From: Sesamum alatum
Lineage: Eukaryota; Streptophyta; Magnoliopsida; Lamiales; Pedaliaceae
Assembly: GCA_034509735.1 (NCBI GenBank)
Contig: JACGWO010000005.1
Location: 17,783,264-17,847,263, forward strand
Direction: 5' to 3'
DNA: 64,000 nucleotides
A model generated the notes under the pieces. It was not told the DNA's origin. It was given only the letters and a program-made list of their open reading frames with translations, and ran no database searches. This document shows, piece by piece, positions 45,624 through 56,828 of this stretch. Every line of letters starts with the position of its first letter. The first letter of the stretch is position 1. The translations under genes and the position numbers were made by a program.

Positions 45624-47120
45624 ATGGCGGGCAAGAATGTTTTTGGGGAAGAAGCAGATATAAAAACCCAACTTCCGAAAGCACTACAACTCTACAGTGG
45701 AGATCACCTAGGGGCGATTTTGGTGTTTGCCCCATTTGATGGTTCGAACATCCTTTCTTGGAAGCAGTCAGTTCGATGGGCTCTCAGGGCTAGATCGAAG
45801 CTTGGTTTTATTGATGGGCCTTGCGAGAGACCCAAAGAAAAAGAGGCGTCTGAGCAATAGGAGAAGGTGCACTGTATGGTAGTTTCTTAGATGTTGAATT
45901 CCATAGGCAAAGACATAGCTGAGGGTTTTCTTTACACAACCTCAGCTAGGGAATTGTGGCTGGAACTTGAGTCACATTATGGGCAGAGCAATGGACCCCT
46001 ACTCTATCAGCTGCATAAATAGATTTCTTCCACACTACAAGGAGATTTGGGGCTAGCTGTTTACTTCAACAAGTTGAAGAAGCTGTGGGACAAACTTGGA
46101 TATCTCACATTTCTACCCCCTTGTACGTGTGGAGCTGCCAAGGCTCTTGCTGAGAAGAATGCATCTGACCAATTGATGCAATTCCTCATGGGCCTCAATA
46201 AGATCTATGATCATGTCAGAAATCAGGTATTGTTAATGGATCCTTTACCTACAGTTTCTAAGGCATATTCAATGTTTCTCATGGTTGAAAAACAGCACGA
46301 GGTATCCATGATCACTTCCAATGGTTTCCAAGATGGAGCCATGGCTGCAAGGAAATTTGATAATCAGAGCCAAGGATCCAACACCTCCCAAGAAAGTACC
46401 TTTAATACAAGAAATGGTAATGGGCAGAGACAAGGAAGTTATAGGGGGCAAGGCTCTAGGCGAAGAGACTCTCAAGAAAAGAATGCACAATATTGTGATA
46501 ACTGCAGTAGGAATGGTCAGACAAGGGAGACCTATTTTCGCCTTCATGGATATCCAGAACGGTATCGTAACATGATAGAGCAAAGGAGAAAAAGAGGTAC
46601 TGCAAATTTACGGAGAGCCTTGAGTTCTTCCTATGAGAGTGCTGAAGGAAGTCCACAAGGGACCTTGGATAGGGGACAACAAGTACTGAACCTGACTGAG
46701 GTAGTAAGGGCAGAATTGAGGCGAATGATGCAGGAACAAGAACCTACAACTGAGAGTAGCACTAATCAAGCTGACTTTGAGGACTTTGCAGATTTTGCAG
46801 GTACTGTCTCTAACCCCTCTCCAGAATACGTGTTATCTAAGGTTTGTTGGATTGTTGATAGTGGGGCATCAGCACATATGTGTGCTGATGCATCTTTGTT
46901 TACGAATTTGAGATATCTCAAGAAACTAATATATGTGCGTCTACCTGATGGGTCTAAGAAAACAGTCCTGCAGGAAGGAGATATACATCTTTCAGCAGAA
47001 ATTAGGCTTAAGCAAGTTTTACTCATTACTTCCTTTAAACATAACCTACTATATGTTAGCAAATTATGTACTGACACTAATTTTAGTGTCCATTTTACAA
47101 GACAACAATGTGTTTTATAG
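45624..47120 (+). pseudogene. gag and protease part of element H polyprotein
   Basis: The start ATG at 45624 opens with MAGKNVFGEE. The N-terminal gag domain is the type with PFDGSNILSWKQSVRWAL and SKLGFIDGP (Retrotran_gag_3-like). In-frame stops at 45858, about 45888 and about 46018 interrupt it; the frame then runs open from 46047 to a TAG at 47118. The nucleocapsid knuckle near 46490 is defective: CDNCSRNGQ with Gln for His and Tyr for the last Cys. Protease has WIVDSGASAHMC with its catalytic Asp at 46857. All pieces share one frame, so there are point mutations but no frameshift. Most stops fit CAG-to-TAG or TGG-to-TAG. Confidence 0.9.
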
Positions 47121-49849
47121 GACCCTCTGACTAAACGCACATTAGCTATAGCACAACAAGTAGGGAAGCTCTATCTGCTGGACACAGTCTCTCTTCATAA
47201 AGGAACACACAAGAAGATGCCTAGTAGTAGGGCCTGTTTTTCTTGTATGCATTCTAGTACAAATGTTTGTGATATCTGGCATAAAAGACTGGGACATGTG
47301 TTCCCTGATACCTTGAAAAATAAAAGATGTGATTTGTCTCTTTGTGAAATTTGTCCTTTGGCAAAACAACATAGAAGGCCATTTACACTCAGTACTTCTT
47401 GCTCATCTTTTGTGTTTGACTTGATTCATGTGGATATATGGGGTCCTTGTAGACAGAGATCATTGTCTAATGCTCACTATGCACTTACTATAGTTGATGA
47501 CCACAATAGAGCTACTTGGATTTTCCTAATGAAGCATAAGTCACAAACTCTGCAGAAATTGAAACAATTTTCAGACATGATCAATACACAATTTAACACC
47601 AAGATTAAAATTGTTAGAACGAATAATGGAACTGAGTTTACTAGCCATGAATGTGAAGCATTTTTCCTTGATTTGGGGATTTTACATCAGAAGACCTGTG
47701 TTTACTCTCCACAACAAAATGGAGTTGGGGAGAGAGAACACCAACACCTGCTTCAGGTGGCTAGGGGTCTCCTATTCCAGGTTGGTCTTCCTAAAAGGTT
47801 TTGGGGGGAGGCACTTTTGACAGCAGCCTATATAATCAATAGGCTGCCTACACCTAACCTGCTTTCGAAAACATCACATGAACTCTTGCATAATTCTGTT
47901 CCTTCCTATGATCATGTTAAAGTCTTTGGATGCCTTGCCTTTGCAGCCAATGTATTGCCCCAAAAGGGGAAATTTGATACGCGTGCCCATAGATGTATTT
48001 TCTTGGGATATGCTCATGGACAAAAAGGGTACAAATTTCCGGACCTAAAAACTAATACAATGTTCATATCTAGGGATGTAATGTTTTATGAAAATGTGTT
48101 TCCTTTTAAGGAAAAAGAGACTGCAGGTCCTTACCTGCCATTGCCAATTGTTGATCATATTCCCTTTGTTAAGTCATTCTCTGAAAAGAGCTTACCATCT
48201 CTAAATGAAGGAGTCCCACAACAACTAAAGAGATCCACTAGGCAAACTAAGAGACCAAGTTGGCTACAGGACTTTTCCTGTTCTTATACCAAGGATAATA
48301 TTGTGTTGAATGAGATTCTCTTTTCAAATAAACATGCTTGTTTTGTAGGTTCTATTTTCACTTTGCAGGAACCTAAAAACTTTGGAGAAGTAGTTAAAAA
48401 GGAAGAATGGAAGGCTGCTATGCGAGATGAGATACAAGCCCTTAAAAGAAACAAAACTTGGGACCTAACTCCTTTACCTCAGGATAAAAGGGCTATTGGC
48501 TGTCGATGGGTCTACATGGTTAAGCATAATTCAGATGGCTCTGCGGAGAAGTACAATGCAAGGTTAGTGGCCAAGGGGTATAACCAAGTTGAAGGTGTGG
48601 ACTACACAAAATGTTTTGTACTAGTTGCAAAGGCTGCCACAGTCAGGATTTTGTTGGCTATAGTGGCTGCAAATGGTTGGCCATTGCACCAAGTTGATGT
48701 AAATAATGCATTTTTACATGGGACACTTGATGAGGACATCTACCTAGAGGTCCCTGAGGGATACACAGTGCCTCATGGACACGTTTGTAAATTGAGGAAG
48801 TCATTGTATGGCCTGAAGCAAGCTTCAAGACAATGGAATCAAGCATTTATAGACAAGCTTGCAGTGTTTGGATTCACACAGTCAAGGCATGATCACTGCC
48901 TTTTTGTCAAAGGCTCAGGTTTGAATTTAGAAGCTTTATTAGTTTATGTAGATGATGTGCTAATTACTGCTTCTATTGAAACTCAGATCAAGGAAGTGAA
49001 GACTTTCATAGACAAGGCATTCTCTATCAGGGACCTAGGGACAGCCAACTTCTTTTTAGGGATTGAGCTAGCCAGATCACAAGCTGGCTTGGTTGCTACT
49101 CAGAGAAAGTATGTTCTGGACATAGTCCAGGATGCAGGACTCTTACACTGCAAGGCATCAGCAAGCCCACGTCCTACTGGAGTCAAATTTAAGGCAGATT
49201 CTGAAGATCCTTTGGCAGACCCTTCCAAGTACAGAAGGTTGGTTGGGAGACTGCTCTACCTTGGGTTTACAAGGCCAGATATTTCCTACGCCACTCAACA
49301 GCTAAGTCAATTTCTACAAAGCCCTTACAAGCAGCATTGGGATGCAACAATACATCTTGTTAGATACTTAAAAGGCTGTCCAGCAACAGGTTTGTTTTTC
49401 CCGTTTGAAAATGAATTACAGCTGACTGCATTTTCTGATGCAGATTGGGCAGCTTGCTTGGATACTATAAGATCATTAACTGGATTATGTATCTTCCTGG
49501 GGAGATCTCCAGTGTCCTGGAAAACTAAGAAACAAGCCACAATATCAAGGTATACAACTGAAGCAGAGTATAGGAGCATGGCATCTATAGTCTGCGAGCT
49601 CACATGGATCACATACATTCTAAGGGATCTTGGCCTATTGGTAGAAGGACTTATCCCTTTCTACTGTGACAACAAAGCGGCACTTCATATCACAGCCAAT
49701 CCAGTGTTTCATGAGTGAACAAAACACTTGGAGATTGACTGTCATATAGTAAGGGACAAATATAAAGAAGGCTTCATTTCACCACAACATGTCTCTTCCA
49801 AGTTTCAGGTTGCTGATGTTTTCACGTAGCCTTTAACAGGTTGTAATTT
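47121..49849 (+). pseudogene. Integrase, reverse transcriptase and RNase H of element H
   Basis: Same frame as gag. From 47217 there are 833 open codons. The HHCC domain has H22, H27, C43 and C46 (numbered from 47217). In the integrase core the first Asp is D73 and the Glu is E172, but the second catalytic position is Asn136 (RTNNGTE where the family has RTDNGTE), 36 residues before E172, so strand transfer should be lost. RT has CRWVYMVKH, ARLVAKGYNQ and the YVDD box at 577-580. RNase H has FSDADWA, TTEAEYRSM and YCDNKAA. TGA at 49716 replaces Arg in HERTKH, and TAG in FT*PLTG ends the usual C-terminus near 49830. Confidence 0.92.
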
Positions 49850-49902
49850 CCAGAGTCTACTCTCCAAGTTGCACTTGGTAGCTTTTACCCCAAGTCCAAC
49901 TT

Positions 49903-49926
49903 GTTGGGGGGGGGGGGGGGGGGGGC
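49903..49926 (+). promoter_or_regulatory. Polypurine tract of element H, expanded to 20 G
   Basis: A run of 20 consecutive G (49906-49925) precedes the 3' LTR in the place of the polypurine tract. Such tracts are normally around 8-15 purines. The LTR after it starts AGATAAAACC instead of TGATAAAACC. Confidence 0.85.
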
Positions 49927-50242
49927 AGATAAAACCTAACTTCCAGCTCAACATACATCAGCTTACACGCATGGCTTAGAAGTTGTATGTTTGTCTTTCA
50001 CGCTTTTGTAGAGTATGTAGCACTTTTTCAGTTTGTATTTAATTTCTCTTTGTTAAGCTGAGCAGTTAAGTGGTTAGATTAGTTTAGGGCAGTTAGTTAG
50101 TTTAGGTTTGTCTATATAAGTGCATTATTGTTGAACACTGGAATACACTTGCAACTCGTTCTATTTGATATCAAGATGCTCAGTTTTAATTACTCATGGC
50201 TCCCAAGTACAGTAACGTGTATGCTTCCATAGTTTTCAAGCA
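49927..50242 (+). repeat. 3' LTR of element H
   Basis: 316 bp, the same length as the 5' LTR, with 12 substitutions and no indel. It ends TCAAGCA and is followed by target duplication GAGGG. The first base is A where the 5' LTR has T. Confidence 0.95.
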
Positions 50243-50481
50243 GAGGGGTATAGTATTTATAACTGAACTAACTCTCAAGGAAAATTATTGTAATCTTAAT
50301 CCTATTGATTATTTGATCATTTCAAGGTAGTCACTATTCTCATAATACATTAAACAACCAGTACTTAGTTTCAACAGTAAAGAAAAAGATCCCATCATAC
50401 AGAATTAATAAAACAAAAGAAGGTTGAGTGGAATTCATAATGCAATTCTGTAAATCTTGATCATTTCCTGGCTTCGTCTGC

Positions 50482-51498
50482 CTATAAGGAAGCAAGGAAC
50501 TCTTTGAGACATTTATTGATGACTTGAGGTCTTTCCAGGAAAACTAGGTGGCCTGCTTTCTTTATGCCTTGAAACGTAGCCTTGTCTCCCAGTTGCCTGT
50601 ATTGCACAAAGGTAAAAACTCGGAGTAGTTCATATTGTGATCACTCAATTGCTACGAAAAAATTTGATGATAAAATCAACGTTGAGTTAATTAACGAGTA
50701 AAATTTTTATTGTTAATTTACACTATTTAATATATATTTTAAACAATTTATTATTAAATTCGTTAGCAAGTAAATTTTTATAGCTAAATGTATGAACAAC
50801 TAAATATCTTCTATTAAATAATATAAATTAGCAACGAAAATCTTACTTGCTAATTAGCTCGACACTAATTTTTTTCATTATTATTGAGCATATTTTTATA
50901 CTATTACAAAAAAATAGCACAATGAGGATTTCGGTCGTCCTTGTAAGTGTGCCAAAAAATGTTTGTGTCACGTGATGACTGCAAATTTCGGACATTTTCC
51001 AGCCAAACAGCAATTTTCGGCGACAACAATCCTTAATATACTATTTCTTAAAAGTTATGGTCTTTCATTGCTAAAATAAATTCCAAGTAGACCCAAAATG
51101 CCACCCACTTATATTTACCGGATGAAAATTACAATTTTTCCTCTCATAGACTCGCATTTGGGGCAAAATGTTTGATTCTCATAATCTTCAAAGGTTTTAC
51201 CAGTTGACAGAAGCATTCACTTATAGACAGAGAAAGCTTACAATTTCGTCCTCTGAGCAAGTTCCAGCTTGAAGATCTCATCGTCTTCCTCCCAAAGGAG
51301 ATGTATTCTCTGTATACAAGAAAACCAAATGAGTCAAGAACTTATATAGAGGCCACTGATATGCGTACTTGTGTTGAGATTAGTTCAGTAGACAATATTG
51401 AGTACCCGAGGAAAAATTTGTTTGGTGGTTGTATTTTGGTCGCTGACCACTAGATTTTGGAGTAGTTCAGCCCTTTCCTTTCTGAAGTTGAACATGAC
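50482..51498 (-). pseudogene. 3' exons of an alpha/beta-hydrolase gene
   Basis: Three minus-strand exons join in frame: 51498-51406 (FRKERAELLQNLVVSDQ), 51309-51242 (RIHLLWEEDDEIFKLELAQR) and 50596-50482 (QLGDKATFQGIKKAGHLVF, ending FLASL and TAG). Splice sites fit GT-AG: donors GTACTC and GTAAGC, acceptors TATACAG and AATACAG. The first exon may extend right to about 51565. This is the C-terminal part of a plant alpha/beta-hydrolase of the monoacylglycerol-lipase-like group: the acidic-residue region LWGEDD (here LWEEDD) and the catalytic His in AGHLV. The nucleophile-Ser half and 5' exons are not visible upstream, where MITEs lie. Probably a truncated relic, though the visible frame is intact. 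Confidence 0.72.
50600..51240. other. Intron-like AT-rich stretch
   Basis: It lies between the last two hydrolase exons. It holds degenerate repeated AT-rich phrases (near 50690-50880) and a short stretch at 50910-51030 that looks like foreign repeat sequence. No coding capacity seen. Confidence 0.5.
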
Positions 51499-51589
51499 CT
51501 GTTGCTTGACGCCAATGTAATTTGTATCAGCCATCACATTTATGATAGATTTTTTGTTAAATTGATCTTACATTATATTTAGGATAAAT

Positions 51590-51995
51590 TACAGTTATCT
51601 CTCCTGAAGTTTGGCATAATTATAAATATCCCCTCATTGTTTGAAAAATTACAAATATTCTCCTGAGGTTTGTAACCGTCTAACAAATAACTCATTTCCA
51701 TCCATTTTTATGGGTAAACTGACCAAAATGCCCTTATGAATTTTATTTAATTTTTAAATGCTTTGAAATTTTTTTGGACTACAATGCACAGGGAGAGGTT
51801 CTTAAAGCTTTTTACACAAAGTTAATAATGCAATTTGCCACGGCTGATTTTTCTACAATTTAACTAAAAAATCAAGGACAAAATGGTCAATTTCAGGCCT
51901 TTGGTTGAAAATTACAAATCTCAGGGGGTATTTGGAATTTTTCAAATAACAAGGAGGTATTTGTAATTATGCCAAACCTCAAGGAGGTATAATAA
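51590..51995. repeat. MITE-like inverted-repeat element 1
   Basis: The left end (CTCCTGAAGTTTGGCATAAT...) and the right end (...ATTATGCCAAACCTCAAGG) are inverted copies over about 80 bp. The total is about 400 bp with no coding sequence, as expected for a non-autonomous DNA transposon. Exact ends and target duplication not resolved. Confidence 0.7.
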
Positions 51996-52629
51996 ACAGA
52001 CGACAAAGTCAATGATCAATAAACTAAGGTTATAAGTTGAAAAGTTTTTTTGTAACAATTTAAAGAATGAGCTTATAAGATCTAAAATTAAGATATTAGA
52101 AGCTTACAAGTTCTTATAGAAAAAAATACAAGAGTTTCAAGTTATTTTTATGGTAAATATCACTTTTTGATCGCTCAAGTATGCCATTTATTCACTTTTG
52201 ATCGCTCAAGTATGCCAATTATTCACTTTTTGTCTTTCATGTTTCTTTCTCATCCGATTTGATCCCTTAAATTTAAAGTTTTTGTATCATTTTTTATCCT
52301 TCCGTTAAATATACCTTTAAAACTAATGGATTTCTTAAAAAAACAAAAGAAACACGCGCAAATGGGCTGAATTACGATCATATTAATTATGAAATTACCA
52401 TTTTACATCTTATAGGCTTTATAATCATATTTTGTCCAATCATTTTAAAACTTATTTGAAAAATAAGATCTAACGTCTTATAAGTATTAGAAATATATTA
52501 ATTATAAGATGTATAAACATATAAGACGTTTTAAATAAATTCAGTTAGACACCCTCTAACTTGTATTAGAGCAGCTCCATATTTTGTTCGTCGTCATGTA
52601 TAACAAGATGTTAGAAAAATTGATACATT
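51996..52629. other. AT-rich spacer with a short tandem repeat
   Basis: At 52160-52230 the phrase TTTTGATCGCTCAAGTATGC occurs twice in tandem. Otherwise low-complexity AT-rich sequence with no gene seen. Confidence 0.5.
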
Positions 52630-52860
52630 TTTATAAATAATTGATGGGTATACAAGTGATATTAAATATTTATAAGGGTCTAAAAGTTAATTTTCAATAA
52701 TTGATACTCAACATAAATACATACACCACACCATACTTAAAAACTCTCCACCCCTATAAATACCACAAATATTAACTTTAAGTCCAGTTCCTGTTGATTT
52801 TGACAAGACAAGACATAGAAGACATACAAAAGCTTAAATGTATTTTTTATCCTTAATTTA
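52630..52860 (+). repeat. Direct repeat, copy 1, with TATA-like box
   Basis: Matches 54125-54354 closely over about 210 bp. It contains CCCCTATAAATACCACAAA, a good core-promoter match, followed about 50 bp later by GACAAGACAAGACATA. No coding sequence follows. Confidence 0.75.
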
Positions 52861-53283
52861 TTCAGATAATTTATGAGCTTATTTATAAATTAAAATTCAA
52901 CATCAATAAGCTTTTTTTACATTTTACAAAATATACGAGCTTATATGATATTTCAAATAATCTTATCAACCACACTCTAATTCTCTGCATTTTTTACATT
53001 GTGAATGTAAATTATAGAATTAAAATTAATTGTTAAGCACTAATTTATCCTTGTCAACGTGAAAAAAGGAGTTCTGTTTATAGTAGAACCATCATATACA
53101 GGTATAAATTGAAAACGAAAAACAATATAACTTTGAATAGAGACATATTTTAAAGAAAGTAACGAAACACCATCTTAAAACGTAGGATATTATTGATAAA
53201 AGGAACCACAAAAAAAGTGGAGAGAAAATATAATGATAATAGAAACAATTAATTTGGTACCTAACTTTAAATCATTATTTTAA
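52861..53283. other. AT-rich spacer
   Basis: I see no gene or defined repeat in this stretch between the first direct-repeat copy and MITE 2. Confidence 0.5.
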
Positions 53284-54131
53284 GGGATAGTTACGCTCCC
53301 CTTCTTTAAGGTTTTGTGTAATTACACATAAATTCTCTGTGATTTGAGAAATTATACCTAGTACCCTTATTTTTATTTTCATCCAACAAATAGATTCTTT
53401 AAGTTACAAAATTTACAAAATTTACGGACATCAGCAGAAACATTGAATGAAAATCCATTTTTGCCCTTGGTTGACTTACTGCAAGTCAAATAAATATATT
53501 TTTGATCAAACTACTCTTGTACATTTCACACACTTATGCATGTGAGTTTGTTCTTATAATTAAAATAAATCATAAGAGTAAATAGTATAATATATTTAAT
53601 ATATTTAAAGTATTATTCTGTTAAATAATTTTTAGTTAATAAAAAAATTAACCGGTCAAAATAAACTTAGCTCTTAACATATATACACACTCTATTTTTT
53701 TCAAACATATTTATATACTATAAAACTATATATATACACTATATTATGTAATTTAACTAAAGATTTAAAAGACATATTCTGATAACTCAATCGTAAAAAC
53801 ATATTACTATGATAACATAATATAGTATTTACATTTTTTGTGATATTTTAATAATAGCACAAAATATTCCCTACAATATCTTCTTAGTCTAAAGCATCTA
53901 TTCAATTCTGCACATATAGGTCGCCAATTTTGTCTTTTTAGTATTTTTAAATTTTTAATTTCTTTTTTAGTTCTTTTTAGCCACAGGTTATGGATAGAAA
54001 GGTAAATTGATTACTTTGTTAGGGAGTTTTGACATCTTTTATAACTAGGGGTACTAAGTAATTTTTCAAACAATAGGGGGTCTACATATAACTACATCAA
54101 ACCTTATAAAAGGGGAGTGTAATTATCTCTT
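53284..54131. repeat. MITE-like inverted-repeat element 2
   Basis: The left end GGGATAGTTACGCTCCCCTT and the right end AAGGGGAGTGTAATTATCTC are inverted copies, and similarity extends about 80 bp inward. About 850 bp, no coding sequence. It ends exactly where direct-repeat copy 2 begins. Confidence 0.7.
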
Positions 54132-54354
54132 TATAAATAATTGATGGGTATACAAGTGCTATTAAATATTTATAAAGGTCTAAAAGTTAATTTCAATAAT
54201 TAATACTCAAGATAAATACATAGACCACACCATACATAAACACTCTTCGCCCCTATAAATACCACAAATTAATTTTAAAGTCCAGTTACTATTGATTTTG
54301 ACAAGACAAGACATATACAACATCAAAGACTTAAATGCATTTTTTACCCTTAAT
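54132..54354 (+). repeat. Direct repeat, copy 2
   Basis: Second copy of 52630-52860, again with CCCCTATAAATACCACAAA. Its right part overlaps the left end of the next inverted-repeat element. Confidence 0.75.
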
Positions 54355-54765
54355 TTAAGGTATTTTACATTTCGTATTTTAACTTTCTCAAATAGTATTT
54401 TAATCCTTTATTTTTTAATCTTCATGATTTCAACACTTTATTGGCCGTCGGAGTTAACCCTACTCGTCGAAAAATACATGTGCATCTCACTCTACTGTTC
54501 CTACTAGCTCTTTTTTGCCAGCATTTTGTCATTTAATTTTTCAGGATAGTATTTTGATCATATATCATTTTTATTCTTGTGATTTTAGTCAGTTTTTAGA
54601 AAGAGTTCACCTTTATCACTTATGGAAGTGAACTCCAATGAAAAAAAAAAAAGGACTAAGTTCGCAAAAATTGAATAAATTTAGAACCATGATACTACTA
54701 TAAAAAATTAAAAAAACAAAAATATTAAGTAATTTAAATTATGAGACAAAAAATACATTTAATCT
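54331..54765. repeat. MITE-like inverted-repeat element 3
   Basis: Left end TTAAATGCATTTTTTACCC and right end GACAAAAAATACATTTAA are inverted copies of about 26 bp, enclosing about 430 bp of non-coding AT-rich DNA. Confidence 0.6.
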
Positions 54766-54849
54766 CGCTTACAAAAAACTTGGAACACATCAAGCGTGTT
54801 GATGACAATTTCCCAGTTTTCTCTTTGTTCAAATCACAACCACATGCAT

Positions 54850-54853
<4 letters not shown>

Positions 54854-54881
<28 letters not shown>
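54854..54881. repeat. (AT)n microsatellite
   Basis: About 14 AT units without interruption. Confidence 0.9.
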
Positions 54882-55109
54882 ACTCATGGGTTTTTTTTAC
54901 ATGCTTCAATTTTTAAATTATGATGTTCAAACAATAAAATTGTTCTCAACAAATTAGTTTAGTATATAATTGTTATAATTATCTTTGTTAAACATAAATA
55001 TTTGAAATGGATATTTGTAATCAATTTATTTAAAAAATAATAATTCATCTCTTTTACTTAGAAAAATTATTTAGAATTACATCCTGGCAACTTCTACAAA
55101 ACCAAATAT

Positions 55110-55136
55110 TTAAAAAAAAAAAAAAAAAAAAAAAAA
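55110..55136. repeat. Poly-A tract
   Basis: A run of about 27 A. Nothing next to it suggests a retroposed transcript. Confidence 0.85.
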
Positions 55137-55369
55137 ACACGTTTTACTCTCGAATTGAAGAAAATAAAATGTGATTCACCACTTTCATCCCAATACTCCC
55201 AAAAATTTGTAAGTTATGGACCATCTAAAATTGCATTCGGATCAATCCAACAGTCTTCATCCCAAATTGAAAATGAAATTAATTTTATTCCAAGTGGGGA
55301 CCAAAGATTTAAACTTCTCCCAAAAAATACGATTCTAACATTTATAACCCTTACTTGAGAAAATTGTAA

Positions 55370-55705
55370 TTTATGTCCCAAAATTAGTATGGTTTAAAAT
55401 ATTAGCCCCATACTTTTTAAAGTAGTAAACATTAATCTCATACTTTGGGAAAACATTACAAAGTTAGTCACACTGTTGCAATATTAGTCCCACGCTTCAG
55501 GAAAATATTGCAAAGTTAGTCCCACGCTTTATCAAAACATTGCAAAATTAGTCCGAAAGTTTATTCCAAATGTTGCAAAGTTAGTCCAAATTAAAAGTTA
55601 CAAATTATTTACATAAGACTAACTTTGTATTGTTTTTCTGAAATGTGAGACTAATATTGGCTATTTCAAAAAAATATGGGACTAATATAGTAAAATATCT
55701 ATAAA
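55370..55705. repeat. Inverted-repeat element with internal tandem units
   Basis: The phrase ATTAGTCCCACGCTT with TTGCAAAGTTAGTCC recurs several times between 55460 and 55590. The right part (55615-55700) carries the same phrases in reverse, so the whole can fold back on itself. No coding sequence. Confidence 0.6.
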
Positions 55706-56019
55706 TTAATAATATCGGGACCACGTAATTTTATTAATTTAAAGAGATATTAATTAATCAATACATTAATAATTTATTAATTTAAAGAGATTTTTTTTGA
55801 TTCAACGAACCTACATTATTCTTCATGAATAAAACATATACATTTTATTAACTAATTGAATGATGTTCATATACAAAGTGACTAATTAAATATAATACAT
55901 CCCCCTAAAAAAAAATCAAAGTTCGTTGTAGTACATAATACTAGTTTAAAATCAATGCAAGTTCATGTATGGTAAGAAAATCAACTACTATATAAATATT
56001 AAAGGGCTACATAATATTT

Positions 56020-56640
56020 AGTTGTATTTTTTGCCACCAAACATGACATCAAAAATCGAACCATGTGATGCAGGGGTAATAAGAACTTTCCATATGCACT
56101 ACTGTAGGAGATTTTACCATAGTGTATTAGAGAAAAATTAGTTGTTTAGATGTCACCAATCTTGCAATCTCAGCTTGAACGATAAATGTTCAGCAAGAGA
56201 TAATAGCAAATTATTTTCGACACTGTAAAATTCGTTCGCAAGATGAAGTAGCCTCAAGGAATTTAAATGAAGGAACTACTGAAGAAGGTATTCAAGAGCT
56301 TGATACGATTATTAATGGCCTTGGTTACCGCAAGAAAATGGATGTCAATCACCTATTGAATTAACCGAGTGAAAATGATGCATGTTCATAGGTCCAAACT
56401 TTAGAAGAAATTGTAGCTAGTGTTGTTGAATATCCTATTGAGGATGAAACTAAAGATGATACAATGTCTTTGCCACCAATTACGTAGAAGGAAGCACTCA
56501 TAGCGACAACAACTCTTTGCAATTTTTTTGTCGCGGTATGAGAATGCAACATCAGAGCTTTTGGGTACAATACGGAAAGTTAAAGATGAAATACGACTAG
56601 ATTACATTGTAAGAAGAAACAAACAACAATAGCATCATAT
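56020..56640 (+). pseudogene. Pogo/Tigger-like transposase C-terminal fragment
   Basis: The plus strand reads FLPPNMTSKIEPCDAGVIRTF at about 56027-56090 (the DDE endonuclease region with the third acidic residue in PCDAG), then HYCRRFYHSVLE. After a shift come EIIANYFRHCKIRS, IQELDTIINGLGYRKKMDV, QTLEEIVASVVEYP and, after another shift, ENATSELLGTIRKVKDEIR. This order is that of plant Tigger/jerky-like transposases (Tc1-mariner superfamily). TAA and two TAG stops and at least two frameshifts disable it. The N-terminal DNA-binding part and the other acidic residues are missing. Confidence 0.8.
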
Positions 56641-56828
56641 TTTACTAAGTTGTCCTAGTTATATTTGTAATTTTATAGAATTATTAATTTATAATATTGA
56701 AGGGACCATAAATTTATATAAAGGTCTTTCAAAAAAAAATATTATCTTATTAATTTATTGAAACTATTAATTTAGACATTGGCCTAAGTCGGTACCGAGA
56801 AAATTTATTATTTTAAAGAAGTTACTAA

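Larger units (their letters stand above)
45157..50242 (+). mobile_element. Copia element H, complete, small-LTR lineage
   Basis: 5086 bp with 316-bp LTRs at both ends, a tRNA-iMet primer site, one gag-pol frame and a polypurine tract. GAGGG flanks both ends (45152-45156 and 50243-50247), a perfect target duplication. The two LTRs differ at 12 of 316 positions (3.8%). The domain order gag, CCHC, protease, integrase, RT, RNase H defines Ty1/Copia. The gag type, short LTRs and short leader (about 140 bp) differ from the large-LTR group elsewhere in the window. Stops and an integrase active-site change make it non-functional. Confidence 0.96.

Noticed and set aside
46269..46656. Open frames in other phases and on the minus strand inside element H
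   Set aside because: They overlap the gag frame, which carries the recognised domains.
55155..55358. A 67-codon plus-strand frame after the poly-A tract
   Set aside because: No recognisable domain, AT-rich composition and no promoter or conserved context.
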